This document shows, one piece after another, positions 24,150 through 35,739 of a DNA stretch of 64,000 nucleotides. Under the pieces are notes generated by a model that saw nothing but the letters and a program-made list of their open reading frames with translations, was not told where the DNA came from and searched no databases. The DNA comes from Marchantia polymorpha subsp. ruderalis (Eukaryota; Streptophyta; Marchantiopsida; Marchantiales; Marchantiaceae): contig AP031353.1 of assembly GCA_037833965.1 (NCBI GenBank), forward strand, positions 20,276,501-20,340,500, read 5' to 3'. Each line of letters opens with the position of its first letter. Position 1 is the first letter of the stretch. A program made the translations under genes and the position numbers.

Positions 24150-27100
24150 CGCTGCTTTGTCATGGTCTTTATATTCTGTGGAGTCAGCAATGTCAGCTCC
24201 TCGGGCTGTAAGAGCTCGTTATATGGTCCTGTCAAATTCTTCAGAATCTGGAATCAGCAACCTTCCCCTGCTAATGCAGAAACCTTGGTTTGATGTCAGT
24301 AACCGAGTATCTGCAAGACGTAATTAAGACTGGAGACGATAACAGCGGACTCCTCAAAGGTGATCAGCTGCAGCGTGTTGTCCTTGAAGATCAGACAATG
24401 TGTGAGTCAAGGAAATGTAAAAGTGTCAAGGAGACCATCAGAAGAGGAAGTATGCACTTGTGGGGTACAGTTTCGTACATATGCACCTGCAATCTCTGAC
24501 AACCAGGAGCGATAATTACGGACAGGATCACGATCCAAAGTTCAAAGTGGGCATTGGGCTCCGCCCGAGAGCATAACTGGTATCATTGGGCTCCTTTTTT
24601 CTTAAGAAGAGGCACGGGGTCCACGCAAAAAGTGAAGGAAAGAAGAGGTAGATTTGCCTATCCTAGTCCTCAGGGTTGTTATAGACTAGAGCTCTTGCCC
24701 TCCGTTCGGTTGTTGCTCCTACTGACGTGTTTAAAAATTTGTCTGCAAAAGGTACTGAATCTACCAGATCCTGCATAGGCTAAAGTAGTATCTTGGACTC
24801 TCTCGCTGCAATGGAGTACAAAGAGAGAGTCCCGTGAAGATAGAAAATTTTCATCCCTTTGAGGTGAGGCGACATGACATGAGTCGGGAAGGAGGGGGAT
24901 TCTGGGAGGTGAATAGGAGAAAACTGATATAGTAATTATTTGCACTTCCTGTGTAGGCATTCACTCATAATCATTTCTGGCGAGCAAATAAGGATCGCAG
25001 TCTAAGTAGATAATGATGTGAATGAGGTTCTATTTCGGAAAGTCTGGTGACTATATAGTACCAAATCGAGAAGGAAAGAGAAAGATAGGAAAAGAAAGAG
25101 AGAGAGAGGAGAGAGATTTGCACTTTGGACGTTTGAGTATCAACACCCAAGCAACGATTAAAAATTCAGCGACATTGATGTTTGATTTGGATATGCTGTT
25201 GAAGGAGCATATTCAAAGACCTCAAGCAGTAACTCGAGGCCGCACGCCCTTCTTTGCAAATGAGTTGTGGGACCGATCAATCAAACAGCGAGGTGATTAC
25301 CATGATGAGCGGTCTAAAAGTTGACTTATCACTCGATGGCTCTATGAGAAGCTCTTAAAAGCCGCTTGACCCTTCTAATTTCTGGGCTGAACTAATTACG
25401 ACATAAAATATGGTAAATGGTAAATGATCGACATTCTACTGGTTGTAGTGTCTGAGTGCACAGCAGTTAACAGCTGTAGAGCCTCCAGTCTGGGCGTGTG
25501 CAGTCTGAAGTGCAACTCGGGTCAAGGACTGAATACGTTCTTGTTTTATGACGTACATCTGCATTGTATCCGCGTTTGCTCCCAATTCTTATGTCCAGAT
25601 CAAACGATCTTGGGACAGCCTCTCTTTTAGAATGGTAATCGCGAGTAAAAATTTAGAAGATTTGTAAGTTGAATCAAGACCATCGTAGCTTTAGATCTGA
25701 TCAAATTCGCCTCATCGTCTCTCTACTGGTGCTGTGAAACAAGTTCGTGCATCGCTTTGAGGTGGGATCAGATGTGAACAGGGGCGATAGGGACTCGTGA
25801 TCAGACGTGGATCACTGTAAGTTGTGGTGTTCATCCTCTGAGGCATCAGTGATAAAAGGTTGTCGACAGGACAAGACGTATATAGGCTTGGTGGATGTGA
25901 ACCTCCAAGATATTTAGGCCTCCGATCTTTCCGCCGGCGGACATTAAGAACTACGAAGAATTCGCAGGCAGAAACTGATGAATTCGTCTTCTCAGGATCA
26001 GCAGCTAGCGAGAACTACCTACTGCCAGTCTACCCAATTCTGAGCTGGAGTGGGCTAGCATGTAGATTTCCGCGCTAACAACAAGGATTCAAAGTCGTTG
26101 GTCTATACAGGAAAGTTTGTGCGAGCAATCCAACTGCTCCTCGAGCAGAGCTAGCGGACAAGCGGTAAGTGTGTATCATGGATGATGCAAGCAATGAATT
26201 CCAGGGAGCAGGTGATGAATACGATCCAAGGCTGGAAGTTGAAGTGTCTCATATGGAGACGACTTGAGTTGGGCAGCTGGGCAGCCACAAAGAAGAAAGA
26301 AAGACTGGGCATGCCAGGACCTGTGGAAAAGCAGTAGCATCTAGCTCGAGGCGGAAAAAGGCAGTCTCAGAGAGAGAGACAACTGAAAATCATGGAAAAG
26401 TACAAGCACATGACGATGGAGGGGGAATGCTCAGAGGAGTGCACCCACCACGAGAGGGAGAAGAGAAGCATAAGAGAGAAAGATCAAAGCGAACGCAAAA
26501 AGCATTGCACGTTGGAGGTAAAAGATTTGCTCGGACTGGCTAAAGCCCTCGAGCTCTAAGACTTTAAGAGGATTATATGCTCTGCGTGTGGTCCACAGTT
26601 TCTTAAACTTTGTGTGAGTTGAGATCGTTGGCCATGGTGCTCGGAGGTGGGTACCAGTGCTGTACCAGTTCTTTCTCCTTTCTGAAGAAGAACTGCCTGG
26701 CCCCCGCCCTTACTTCTCGTCTTCAATTTATCAACCCGGTGCTTTGAAGTATCTTTTGTCGATCTCGAGTTACGGGTGTGGAAGGTCAATGCACCGAGCC
26801 AGGGGACTTGAAATCGGATGACTGTCCGACCCACTCGGCTGCTCAATACTTGCAGCATGCATGCACTGTCCCAGCTTTGCCCGCCCTGGGCGACAGAGCA
26901 GTTGAAGGATGGCTCCAGGCATGAAATTCCTGATGCAAGGATGGGAAGCATGCACTCTGGTGGTACAGGTAGGCGAAGCGAGGATGTGTGAGGAGGCGGA
27001 GGAAGAGAAGTTCGGGTCGTTCACAACAACAGGATCAGCGACGACGACATCAGAAAGGACCACCGAGATTCGTCCATAAAAGAAGCCCCTAGGCCTTCCA

Positions 27101-27390
27101 GTTCCACATTCACGATGACAACAGCGAGTGGCCGTCGCACTTGCCAAATCTAACTTGCTCTCGACTGCTTCGATCTTCTCGCCTGGCGTGCGGCCTTAGA
27201 TTCGGCTAGAGCAGTTCTCGAATTCTGTGGAATTCTCCCGTAGTTGACTGTATCCGTCCAGCATCACCATATCAGTACAATGCAGTGAGGTATCAGATTG
27301 CCAGCATCTTCGCTTTGAATTCAGCTCCGGGGCACCCGAAGCATCGACCTGCCCTTGTAACATAGACGACATTGTCACCGAGCCCACGAA
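24150..27390. other. Intergenic, no supported gene
   Basis: Several open frames of 60-130 codons occur on both strands (for example minus 24679-24960, 26556-26951 and 26770-27147), but none has a recognisable motif and many overlap one another. GC content rises after about 26500 toward the protease gene at 27392, which may be its promoter and 5' untranslated region. Purine-rich stretches (25060-25110, 26290-26480) explain some of the long frames. Confidence 0.45.
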
Positions 27391-27391
27391 G

Positions 27392-28843
27392 ATGCATGTC
27401 CTGGCCCTCGCTCGAGCTGGCACTGCCGCCCGATGGCAGCTGCTGCCGATCCTCGTGCAGCTGGTGATTCTGAGCTCCGACAATGCACGAGCAGAGTTGA
27501 CAGGAGACCTGAATTCCCTGGGCTATGAAGTCCAGCTGATGCACATTGACCATCAGGACTCGCCACGAGCTGGATTGAATTCGGACCTGCGCGAATCATC
27601 GACATTTCTCAGTCTCCGAGATCGCTATGCTCGAGCAGCCGAGCGCAGCAGAGCTCGGGTCAGATCGTTGCAGCTGCAGCTGCAGCTGGCCCAAAGAGCA
27701 CGGTCGAAGTACGCACCGCAGGAGGACGAGACGGAGGGAGCACCGAGCTCGAGCGCGGGGATTTCGCCCGTCTTCTCGCAGATGGGCGAGTACATCATGT
27801 ACTTGACGCTGGGCACGCCCCCGAAGAAATTCACGGCCATTCTGGACACTGGCAGCGATTTGGTGTGGGTGCAGTGCAAGCCGTGCAACGATTGCTTCGA
27901 GCAGCCGGACCCACTCTTCGATCCGAGCAAGTCTTCGTCGTTCCGCCAAGTCGACTGCGACAGCTACTTCTGCCGCTCGCTCCTGCTCTCGACCTGCGCC
28001 GACGATCTGTGCAAGTACAGCTACGGCTATGGAGATGGCTCATACACTGATGGCAGCCTGGCGCTCGAGACCATCACGCTGACAGACTCGCGCCGCAAGC
28101 GCCAATCCTTCCCCAATTTCGCATTCGGCTGCGGGTCCAACGACGCAGGCGATTTCTCGAGCTCTGATGGGCTCGTGGGGCTGGGCCGTGGGGCGCTGTC
28201 GATGATGACGCAGCTTGCGCCCAAGCTCGGGAATCGATTCTCCTACTGCCTCGTGCCATTCCGCGATGCTGTAAGCAAGACGAGCCCGCTGACCATCGGC
28301 GGATCGCAGCCGGCGGAGCTCATGGCGGCCATGAGCTTCACAGCGCTGATCAGGAACAAGGCTGCGCCCAGCTTCTACTACGTGCAGGTCGAGGATCTGA
28401 GCGTGGACGGGACGATGCTGAAGGTCTCGAGGGCGGCTTTCGAGATCGATCGCTATGGCAGCGGCGGCACCATCGTCGACTCCGGCACCACGCTCTACTT
28501 CCTCACAGACGAGGCCTACGACCCTCTGAAAGCTGCGCTCGAGCCTCTGATCGCGTACCCGCTTGTCGATGCGTCCGAGCTCGGATTCGGGCTGTGCTAC
28601 AATCTGTCCGCGGTCGAGGAGCCCGTGTTCCCGTCCATCGCTGTCCATTTCACCGGCGCCACGCTCGATCTCCCGCAGGCCAATGCCTTCGTGCCCATCG
28701 ACGACGCCGGCACCACCTGCCTCGTCATGATCCCCACCTTCGGCTTCTCGATCCTCGGCAACCTGCTGCAGCAGAATTTCCTCTTCCTCTACGACCGCGA
28801 GAATTCCCGCCTCGGCTTCACGCCCAAGCAGTGCGATCAGTGA
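27392..28843 (+). CDS. Secreted nepenthesin-like aspartic protease, intronless, GC-rich
   Basis: 483-aa pepsin-family (MEROPS A1) endopeptidase. The ATG at 27392 is followed by a signal peptide-like segment (WQLLPILVQLVIL) and the propeptide motif LMHIDHQDSP. The mature enzyme has the canonical plant arrangement: LDTGSDLVWVQC with Asp152, a nepenthesin-type cysteine cluster (CKPCNDC, then further Cys to residue 207), flap YGYGDG (211-216), and VDSGTTLYF with Asp363. The C-terminus ends SRLGFTPKQCDQ, as usual. The two catalytic Asp fall at the same residue numbers as in the protease at 15361, which supports descent from one gene. Codons are strongly G/C-ending, unlike the 15361 copy. A 287-codon antisense frame over this gene (28040-28903) is a by-product of that GC bias. 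Role is inferred: extracellular or vacuolar proteolysis, often linked to defence or development in this family. Confidence 0.95.
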   Translation: MHVLALARAGTAARWQLLPILVQLVILSSDNARAELTGDLNSLGYEVQLMHIDHQDSPRAGLNSDLRESSTFLSLRDRYARAAERSRARVRSLQLQLQLAQRARSKYAPQEDETEGAPSSSAGISPVFSQMGEYIMYLTLGTPPKKFTAILDTGSDLVWVQCKPCNDCFEQPDPLFDPSKSSSFRQVDCDSYFCRSLLLSTCADDLCKYSYGYGDGSYTDGSLALETITLTDSRRKRQSFPNFAFGCGSNDAGDFSSSDGLVGLGRGALSMMTQLAPKLGNRFSYCLVPFRDAVSKTSPLTIGGSQPAELMAAMSFTALIRNKAAPSFYYVQVEDLSVDGTMLKVSRAAFEIDRYGSGGTIVDSGTTLYFLTDEAYDPLKAALEPLIAYPLVDASELGFGLCYNLSAVEEPVFPSIAVHFTGATLDLPQANAFVPIDDAGTTCLVMIPTFGFSILGNLLQQNFLFLYDRENSRLGFTPKQCDQ

Positions 28844-31800
28844 GCACCCTCTCGTCCCACCCACCGATCTGTGGGTCGTCCATCTTCGATCGGGGTGTGC
28901 CACTGCAAATCACATGCGCTCCGTATTGGCACATTTCCATTCTCTCAGTCATGTTATACTTCTTCGAGCGCTGAATTCCCATTCGATTGGTGCTCGAGCA
29001 TTTCACCTCGCCATCATCATCACACGGGGATGCGTTGCTTTAGCTCTCGGGCTCCTTGCAGCTCGACTGAGCTTGTCTGTGCATGGCCCATTCTTACTTG
29101 CTTAAATACTTCCTTCTTACGAGGACAGGGGTTGGGGCTGGGGCTTGGCGTGCGAGCCAGGCTCTGAAGGGCCGCCTCCCACAATCTGAACGCTTAGCTT
29201 TAGCAAATGAATTCGTTGGGTGCGATTTGAGGCATCTATTCGATGGTTGGACAGAAATCAGAATGTCGTGATACCGTCAATACTTAGGTAGGTAGGTGGC
29301 CTCGGGCAAGGCTAGTGTAGACCGGGCTGAGATCTGAATTTCTCTAAGCTGGAGCTGAATTGGGCTAAATTGACGTATATTTTCCATGGCTTCTGCGTGC
29401 AGTGTGCACGTGGTGATGTGCTGCGCTGTATGGTCAGATAGAATAAAGATCGGAGTCTTGGTCCGTCCGTGCTGAATCTTACCGAGCCGATTTTTCTCGA
29501 GATCTGTTCATCTAATCGTATGTATGACTTACCGGGTTCCAGCATGCGCTCGGTGAATGCTTCGAGAGAGAGATGTTTTCTGATTCGAAGCATTGTTCAC
29601 GGTTCAAGTTTCTGTCCCTTCTGTCTGTCGTGTAGTTTTCGAGGTCGAATAATTCCATCATCATTGTCATGTCCACCGCAGAGAACTGCACTATATTCCT
29701 TCCCTGACGAGAGGTCTCAAACGACCAGGTAACTCCATAAATCTCTGTCTGCATCGAGTCTTAGATTATATCCAGATAGCCGCGATTCTCAGATAGCCAT
29801 CGTGTCTCAGATGGTTTTAAGTACCGCGTGTAATGCGAGACACATCGGCATCTCATGCGCTGCTGCATCACTCGTCATAACTTTGGTGCACAATCCGATC
29901 ATCGAGAGTATCGTGAGTCCTCACGAGTCACATGCAGCCATAAAGCGAATTCGTTAAACATTGAGAAGCTTGGGCATGGTCCAGAGGTGGACAGACAAGA
30001 GAGCCCTCGCATGAACGTGCCAGAACATGTTCACATGGAAACGAACATGCTCCTCAAACGTCGGGAACCTTTATGGTCCAACGGCAATGCGTACTGGTAC
30101 CTCCAGATGCAAAGCAGCAGCAGCAGCTGCTGATTACGTCCTCGTCGACGACCTACCTTCAGTCGCCAGGCACCAGCCTTCGATTGCATCACCCCTGGCG
30201 CCCTCGCGGGACATTTGGGTACAAGGGAGCACAAAAGGCAAAGCTGACGAGCATCGGAACAGAGAGCGCATTGGATCTGAAACTCTGCACAAATGACCGA
30301 CATGTCTGACATATGGTGTGCCAAAATGTCAGCACCTTTGTAGCCATCGAACAGTGGCGGCCAATATCATGAATCAGATCAGACGTTCATGATCACTACA
30401 GTAGCAAAGAAAAGAATATATTGATATTAATATGTGGACCGCCAGTGATTGTGGTGAGCAGTTCGAAATTAGCTGGCCATAGCTACGTACAATCTCTAGT
30501 GGTGCTCCTGCCTGTTCTGCTGCTGCTAGCCTCGAAGTGCATGGATGGATGGATACATACAGACAGAGAGACAGACTGGGGCTGCTGCTGGAGACAGCAC
30601 TTCGATTGTTAGCGTTCGCACTCACTGGTGGTACGGGTGGATGGATCGTTGGGCGTCTGCAAACCAGTGTCGATCATCGCTCTTTCTGCTTCTGGCAAGG
30701 CTCGGCTGCAGGAAGATCGTCCTCCGCTTTGTTGAGAAAAGCAGCAGGGGGCCGGACCCACTGCAGGATTCTGTATGAGAGTATAGAGAGAAGGGTGAGA
30801 GCGAGGACCTTTTGGGATTCACGTGGTGCTGACGAGCACTGAGAGACGCTGAAGGATGCACAGCAAGCGGTCGAGGAGGACAAAAGCGGTTGACGGCATG
30901 AGCAGATGAGGACGAGGGCGAGATATCTCCTTGTACGTGTCCGTCCTTCTGTCTGTCTCTCTCGAGTTCTCGACATTCGTGCTGTTGCTGAACGGAGCAG
31001 CAGCACGAGTCTCGACAATTATCTCGAGCAAATCTTTCGCGAGTTGATTCGCCTGTGCACGCACTGTCGCAGTAGGTGGCATTCAATGTCCGTCCCTCTC
31101 TCTGAGTGTCAGTCATCTCAGCAATGTCTTACAGAGTCAGATCTGCTCTCCTCCCTCCCTCAGTCACTCCGTCCCCCAGTCCTCACTCTTGACCATCCGA
31201 GCCCATTGTTTGCTGCTGCATTGCAAAGCACTCGCGAGCCATTATTGATCACCTTTGGTGAACCTCGCGAGAATCCGGCCCCACCGTGGCCCGAGAGCTG
31301 TGCTGCTGTCCACTGGCCGCTTGAAATGCATTGTCCACGATGCGCATCAACGCCGCATGCACATGATGCTGCTCCCGATGCTGTACATGAAAGCTTGCAG
31401 AACTTCCTCGTGATCCTCTTGAACTAGCTTCTCATTTGTCCTCTCTTGTTACATCAAGCGAGCTTAAAGACGCAGTGGAAAAGTCTCCCCTCTCCGTGCC
31501 GAGTAAAACATAAGCAGGCATGAAAAACAGGGCTCGTCTTCTGAGGAAACTCACTGTCCTCGGACTCCGATTACGTTCTGAATCTGAAAAGTGACATTTG
31601 CAGTAGCAGACATGATCGAGTTTCTCCTTCTGAAGCTTGTCACTAAACCCTACTGCTTCTGGGTTTGTTTGTATACCAAGATACAGAAGCATACATACTT
31701 GACGACTGACTGTTGTTTGCCGACTGGACATCAATCAGTATATCTCTAAGGTTACGAAGGTTCGTACCTGCTGCTTCTGCTGCTGCTGCTAGGTTCTTTT

Positions 31801-33699
31801 GTCTCCTTTCAGGCTCCTTGGTTTATTGGCATTGGAGAGGAGAGAATTGGGAAGAGCAATGTTGGAACATTCCTCACGAAGGAGTATACACGACCTGACC
31901 CTTGGCCTGGCCTGACGAGGACAATGATCACCAACAAAGTGTATGGAAGTATGTTCTGCAATCATGAGCCAGATCAATCAACCAGTTTGAAAATGTACAA
32001 ATCTCTGTTGTATTGAGCAAGTTTAATGGCTGCCGACGTCGATGTAGGGAGCGTGGGAGGTTTGGACAGGAGTTGTCCAGGCAATATCCATTGCTTCTTT
32101 CTTGTATCCATCCAGCTCGAGCATGTGCACAGCATGAACCCTGGTGGGCTGCAGCGAGCTGCCAAGCATGTGTGGCTGAACTGAACAGTCTGCCACAAGG
32201 CCATGTATGGATGAGGAGTGACGCCTGCCCAGTAGCGGTGGCCTGATGACAGGGAAGCCCAGAGTGTTCTTTTCAGATTTGTCTAGAATCTCGTGAACCA
32301 AGGTCTGCAATCTGCGCGTGCAAAATTTGGTGATTTTCCTAAAAGTAAAGGCGATTCTCTGCTCTGACGAGATGCACTAAACTCCAGTCGACCAAAGCTC
32401 GTTGATAACCCGGTGCTAAAGCATCGATCGGAGTAGCTGTCCCGGATCTTTTCAGGACCTTTTTAATAACAAATAAAATTTCTCTACTGCGCACGTCAGA
32501 GAAGAATTCTTCTCTTGTTATGTCCTGGTGACCTGCATTGCATCAATGTAGGTTATGAAAAAACCTTCCAAATCCAGTTCGAGGAATTCCAAAATGCGGT
32601 AACTTAAATTTCTTCTTCTTTCCTAAAACCCTGCTTTTCAATTTTTTGAAAAAAGAAAAGCAGTGGACAATCTGAGAATCTTTTGTTACTATTTTGAAGA
32701 AAGCATTGGACATGAAAAACTTTCGAAGACACAAGGAGCTTTGTGCTCAAATGCGATGGCACACAATAAAAGCCTCAGCGCCAAAGTGACATACAATTCC
32801 GCTAGACAAAGCTCTTCGTTAGTACATGGGACCAACATTTCATTTTATCAGAAGTGAACAGAAGACAGCATGATTTGGCGTCTCTCTATCACTTGAAGAA
32901 TGTGTTTAATCAATGTGTTTATCACATCTCTATCACCCTATACCCTTGGATGTCCTTGAGAAGACGTCAACAACAGCAGAAGAAATGCAATCGAGGCAGC
33001 AGGGCAGGCCGAGGTGCTGGCTTAGAAGGCACGTACGTTAGTCAGGAAGATGGCGAATGAGAGAGTGAAATCTCAGTGTCATGAGGAAACAGATTATCTT
33101 CGAAAATCGAGATTGCTGCTCTTGTATGGTTCCACCAGCTTACTCTAAAGACTGCCTGAGTCTTACAATTCTCCTAATGTCGATTAAACAGGATTGAATT
33201 TGCTACTGTATCTGATGGTCTGGCCCGGACTGGCCTGTCCTACTATAACGCCGCCAATGTGCCAACACACATGTCCAAATGACGATGCCAAGAACGTATT
33301 TCTAGCGCCACGTTTGTTGTGGCCAGTCTGATTGCAAAGACATCTTTACGTTCAGCTCAAGAGACCGTCTGATCATGCAAGCAGCAGCCTCACTGTTTGT
33401 ACGATTTGGTCCTCCGTGAGAGGGCAGCACTGAGCGCATCAATATATTGCTGAAGATGCAGAGTCGTGCAGAATCCAGCACTGAACGGGTACACAACTGT
33501 CCTGGAATCGGATGCTCTGCTATCAGTCTTCATATTGGTCCTCTATTGGTCCTCGTGGACTGTGACTATCATTCTTAACGTACCCGCCAAGTGCATGTAA
33601 TTTCTCCTATCTTCGAGCACTTTAACCCTGTGGACTTTCCAGCCCGAAGCGATGGACCTCGAACTGAACACACAAATTGCTTACGACGAGTCTAGAACT

Positions 33700-33737
33700 A
33701 CGGACTGAATTCGGAATTTAGTCCGAATTCAGTCCGT
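33700..33737. repeat. Perfect inverted repeat, 16-bp arms, 6-nt spacer
   Basis: acggactgaattcgga (33700-33715) is the exact reverse complement of 33722-33737; the spacer is atttag. Confidence 0.9.
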
Positions 33738-34490
33738 GAAGGTATTGCAACTCTCAGGAAGAGACCCAACTCAACTAAATTTATGGGGGAATGAAATCTT
33801 ACCATGCGCCTGACTATTCTTCCTTAGTGCAGAACAAAGGGAACGTGTAGCCGGCTCCCTTCGCTTTGCTTCGAACTCGATGTTCAATGTCCGCTCGTCG
33901 ATTGAGTTTCGGACAAGTGTTTATCATGTGGTTGGACTGTGAAATTGTAGGACATTCATGTTCCAGAGCTTTCGACAGGTGTCCCTGTCGACGCTCGGAA
34001 TTATTCGCTGCCGGTCTGATAAATTGAGAAGGTAAAGAAGAAAATAGAACATCTTCAGATTCGCTTCCATGCTTGGGACAACATCCACTAGGCACTGAGC
34101 CCCGTGCTTGATTAACTTTAGCTGCTCGAAAGTGCTCCGTTGCCAAGCTTCCAAACCAAACAGTCAATTTGATCAGATGTAAGAGATGACAAACTTTACA
34201 ACGCCATGGACTATTTGTGGCTTGAGTGCTGAGATAGTACAGGGAGCATCGATATAGTCTGTGCTAGAGTGCAAGCTGGTTGTGTTGAAGTTCAGCACCA
34301 TATAGGCCTCCTCAGACTCCGATGTTGAAACGCTTTGAGGAGAAGAAGTCGCTTCTTGGCTCTGGTGACAACTTCCGTAATTGCCACTCACTGCCATGAT
34401 GTATTGCCACTATTTATGACTACTGCTTAGAACTTGTTCAGTTTCAAGTCGTTCTCGCACCAACCTCTTGGATCCCAAGGGATGAATGAA

Positions 34491-34533
34491 GAATGAAAGA
34501 AACAAACCGATTTCCGGTTTGTTTCTTTCATTC
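34491..34533. repeat. Perfect inverted repeat, 19-bp arms, 5-nt spacer
   Basis: gaatgaaagaaacaaaccg (34491-34509) is the exact reverse complement of 34515-34533; the spacer is atttc. It starts 94 bases beyond the minus-strand open frame that begins at 34397. Confidence 0.9.
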
Positions 34534-34819
34534 TCTTCTGACCTGTAAAGATTTACAATAGCGTATATCTTTCTGCACATTGCAGAATTCTGTAAGATAC
34601 GATGTAAGATCTCTTCACCTCAGATGTAAAACTGGAATTATAACAGCAAGAGTATGTGCAAATTGTCTTTTCGGATATCTTCCCTGCAGAGACACATGAT
34701 CGACATGCGTGGTATCATCAGGGCAGAAGTGCTGAGAACACAGCAGAGAGCCTAAAGCATTGAGTGAGAGACCACAAACACGGGCGGAACCAGGCTTAAG
34801 ACCTCCAGGTTACCAGGTA

Positions 34820-34847
34820 CGATTCGTGTGAATTCACACACGAATCG
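34820..34847. repeat. Perfect inverted repeat, 11-bp arms, 6-nt spacer
   Basis: cgattcgtgtg (34820-34830) is the exact reverse complement of 34837-34847; the spacer is aattca. Confidence 0.85.
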
Positions 34848-35739
34848 CAAAGCACGATTTGACAAAATGTTATTATCCTACATCAGTAAACGCGTCTGTA
34901 GACGTACGTGGTTTCAGAGGTGGTGCGTGTCGGGATCTCCCAGCTTAAAGCAAAGCTGAGGTAACAGAGTCACTGTTTTCTATTGCGCCAACTGCCCTCA
35001 CCACAGGGAGTATGGTAGTGTCGTCTTTGAATTAGATTGTAGTCGTGGATATCTGCTACGTAGGTTGGTTTACACATCGTAATGTATTACGTTCAATTGT
35101 TCTCATAACCTATTGGCTTCTGCGCTTTACTTGGGGAAGGAGCAAGACAGTGTTCGGCCAGTACTGGGCCTCCAACCCCTAATCTCACTTCCAAATTCAA
35201 CATTTGACAGAAAGACTCATTGACTGTTTGCCTTCAACGCCAATGTTCGGAAACAGGCTTCTGGGTAGAAACCCCCGCGACTTAAATATTTTTTTCCATG
35301 ACAAGTTCCACATCTAGGTCAGCACATAGAGAGTGAGAGACTTTTACCGGTAAAATGGGACCTTCTAGTCATTCATCTCTTGAGAGAGTATATCAAACAA
35401 TGTGACATCCTCCGTAAGACGGACTGGATCTCATGGGAGACGAATAAGCAGCACAATCGACCTCCTCCCTATGACGTTTTTCTACAGTCAAAGTCTGAGT
35501 TTTCCACCTTTCCAACTTTCAACCCACTACTCGAATGGACGTCTAGCTCCCTCGCTCTTATCTTCAAAAAATCCAAAAAAACTAGCACACGAGATCTTAT
35601 GAGGCTAACATAGCTTTGCCGGTTAACACTATCCATGCAATTCCAGTTCGGTCAAAAATTTAGACTTCTATCCCTAATTAGCAGCACCTAGAATTCTACA
35701 GCTTTTTACAAGAGGAGGAGATTGACCCTGAACGAGGGT

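Larger units (their letters stand above)
28844..35739. other. Intergenic, no supported gene
   Basis: Nearly 7 kb in which I could not assign a gene. CT-rich and CTG/CAG-rich stretches between 30100 and 31800 produce long overlapping frames on both strands (plus 30906-31427, minus 30622-31116); their mutual overlap and lack of motifs argue against coding. Minus 34397-34173 starts MAVSGNYGSCHQSQE and reads plausibly, but continues to nothing recognisable; minus 33496-33302 and 34167-33814 are similar. Three perfect inverted repeats cluster between 33700 and 34850. A long non-coding transcript or an unrecognised fast-evolving gene is possible. Confidence 0.4.

Noticed and set aside
26556..27147. 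Minus-strand frames of 125-131 codons upstream of the second protease
   Set aside because: Two overlapping frames on the same strand cannot both be coding, and neither shows a domain or a convincing signal.
28040..28903. 287-codon minus-strand open frame
   Set aside because: It is antisense to the GC-rich aspartic protease. Its Arg/Gly/Glu-rich composition with no domain is what G/C-ending codons produce on the opposite strand.
30906..31427. 173-codon plus-strand frame and the overlapping 164-codon minus frame (30622-31116)
   Set aside because: Both arise from CT-rich and simple-repeat DNA and contradict each other; no motif, splice pattern or homology supports either.
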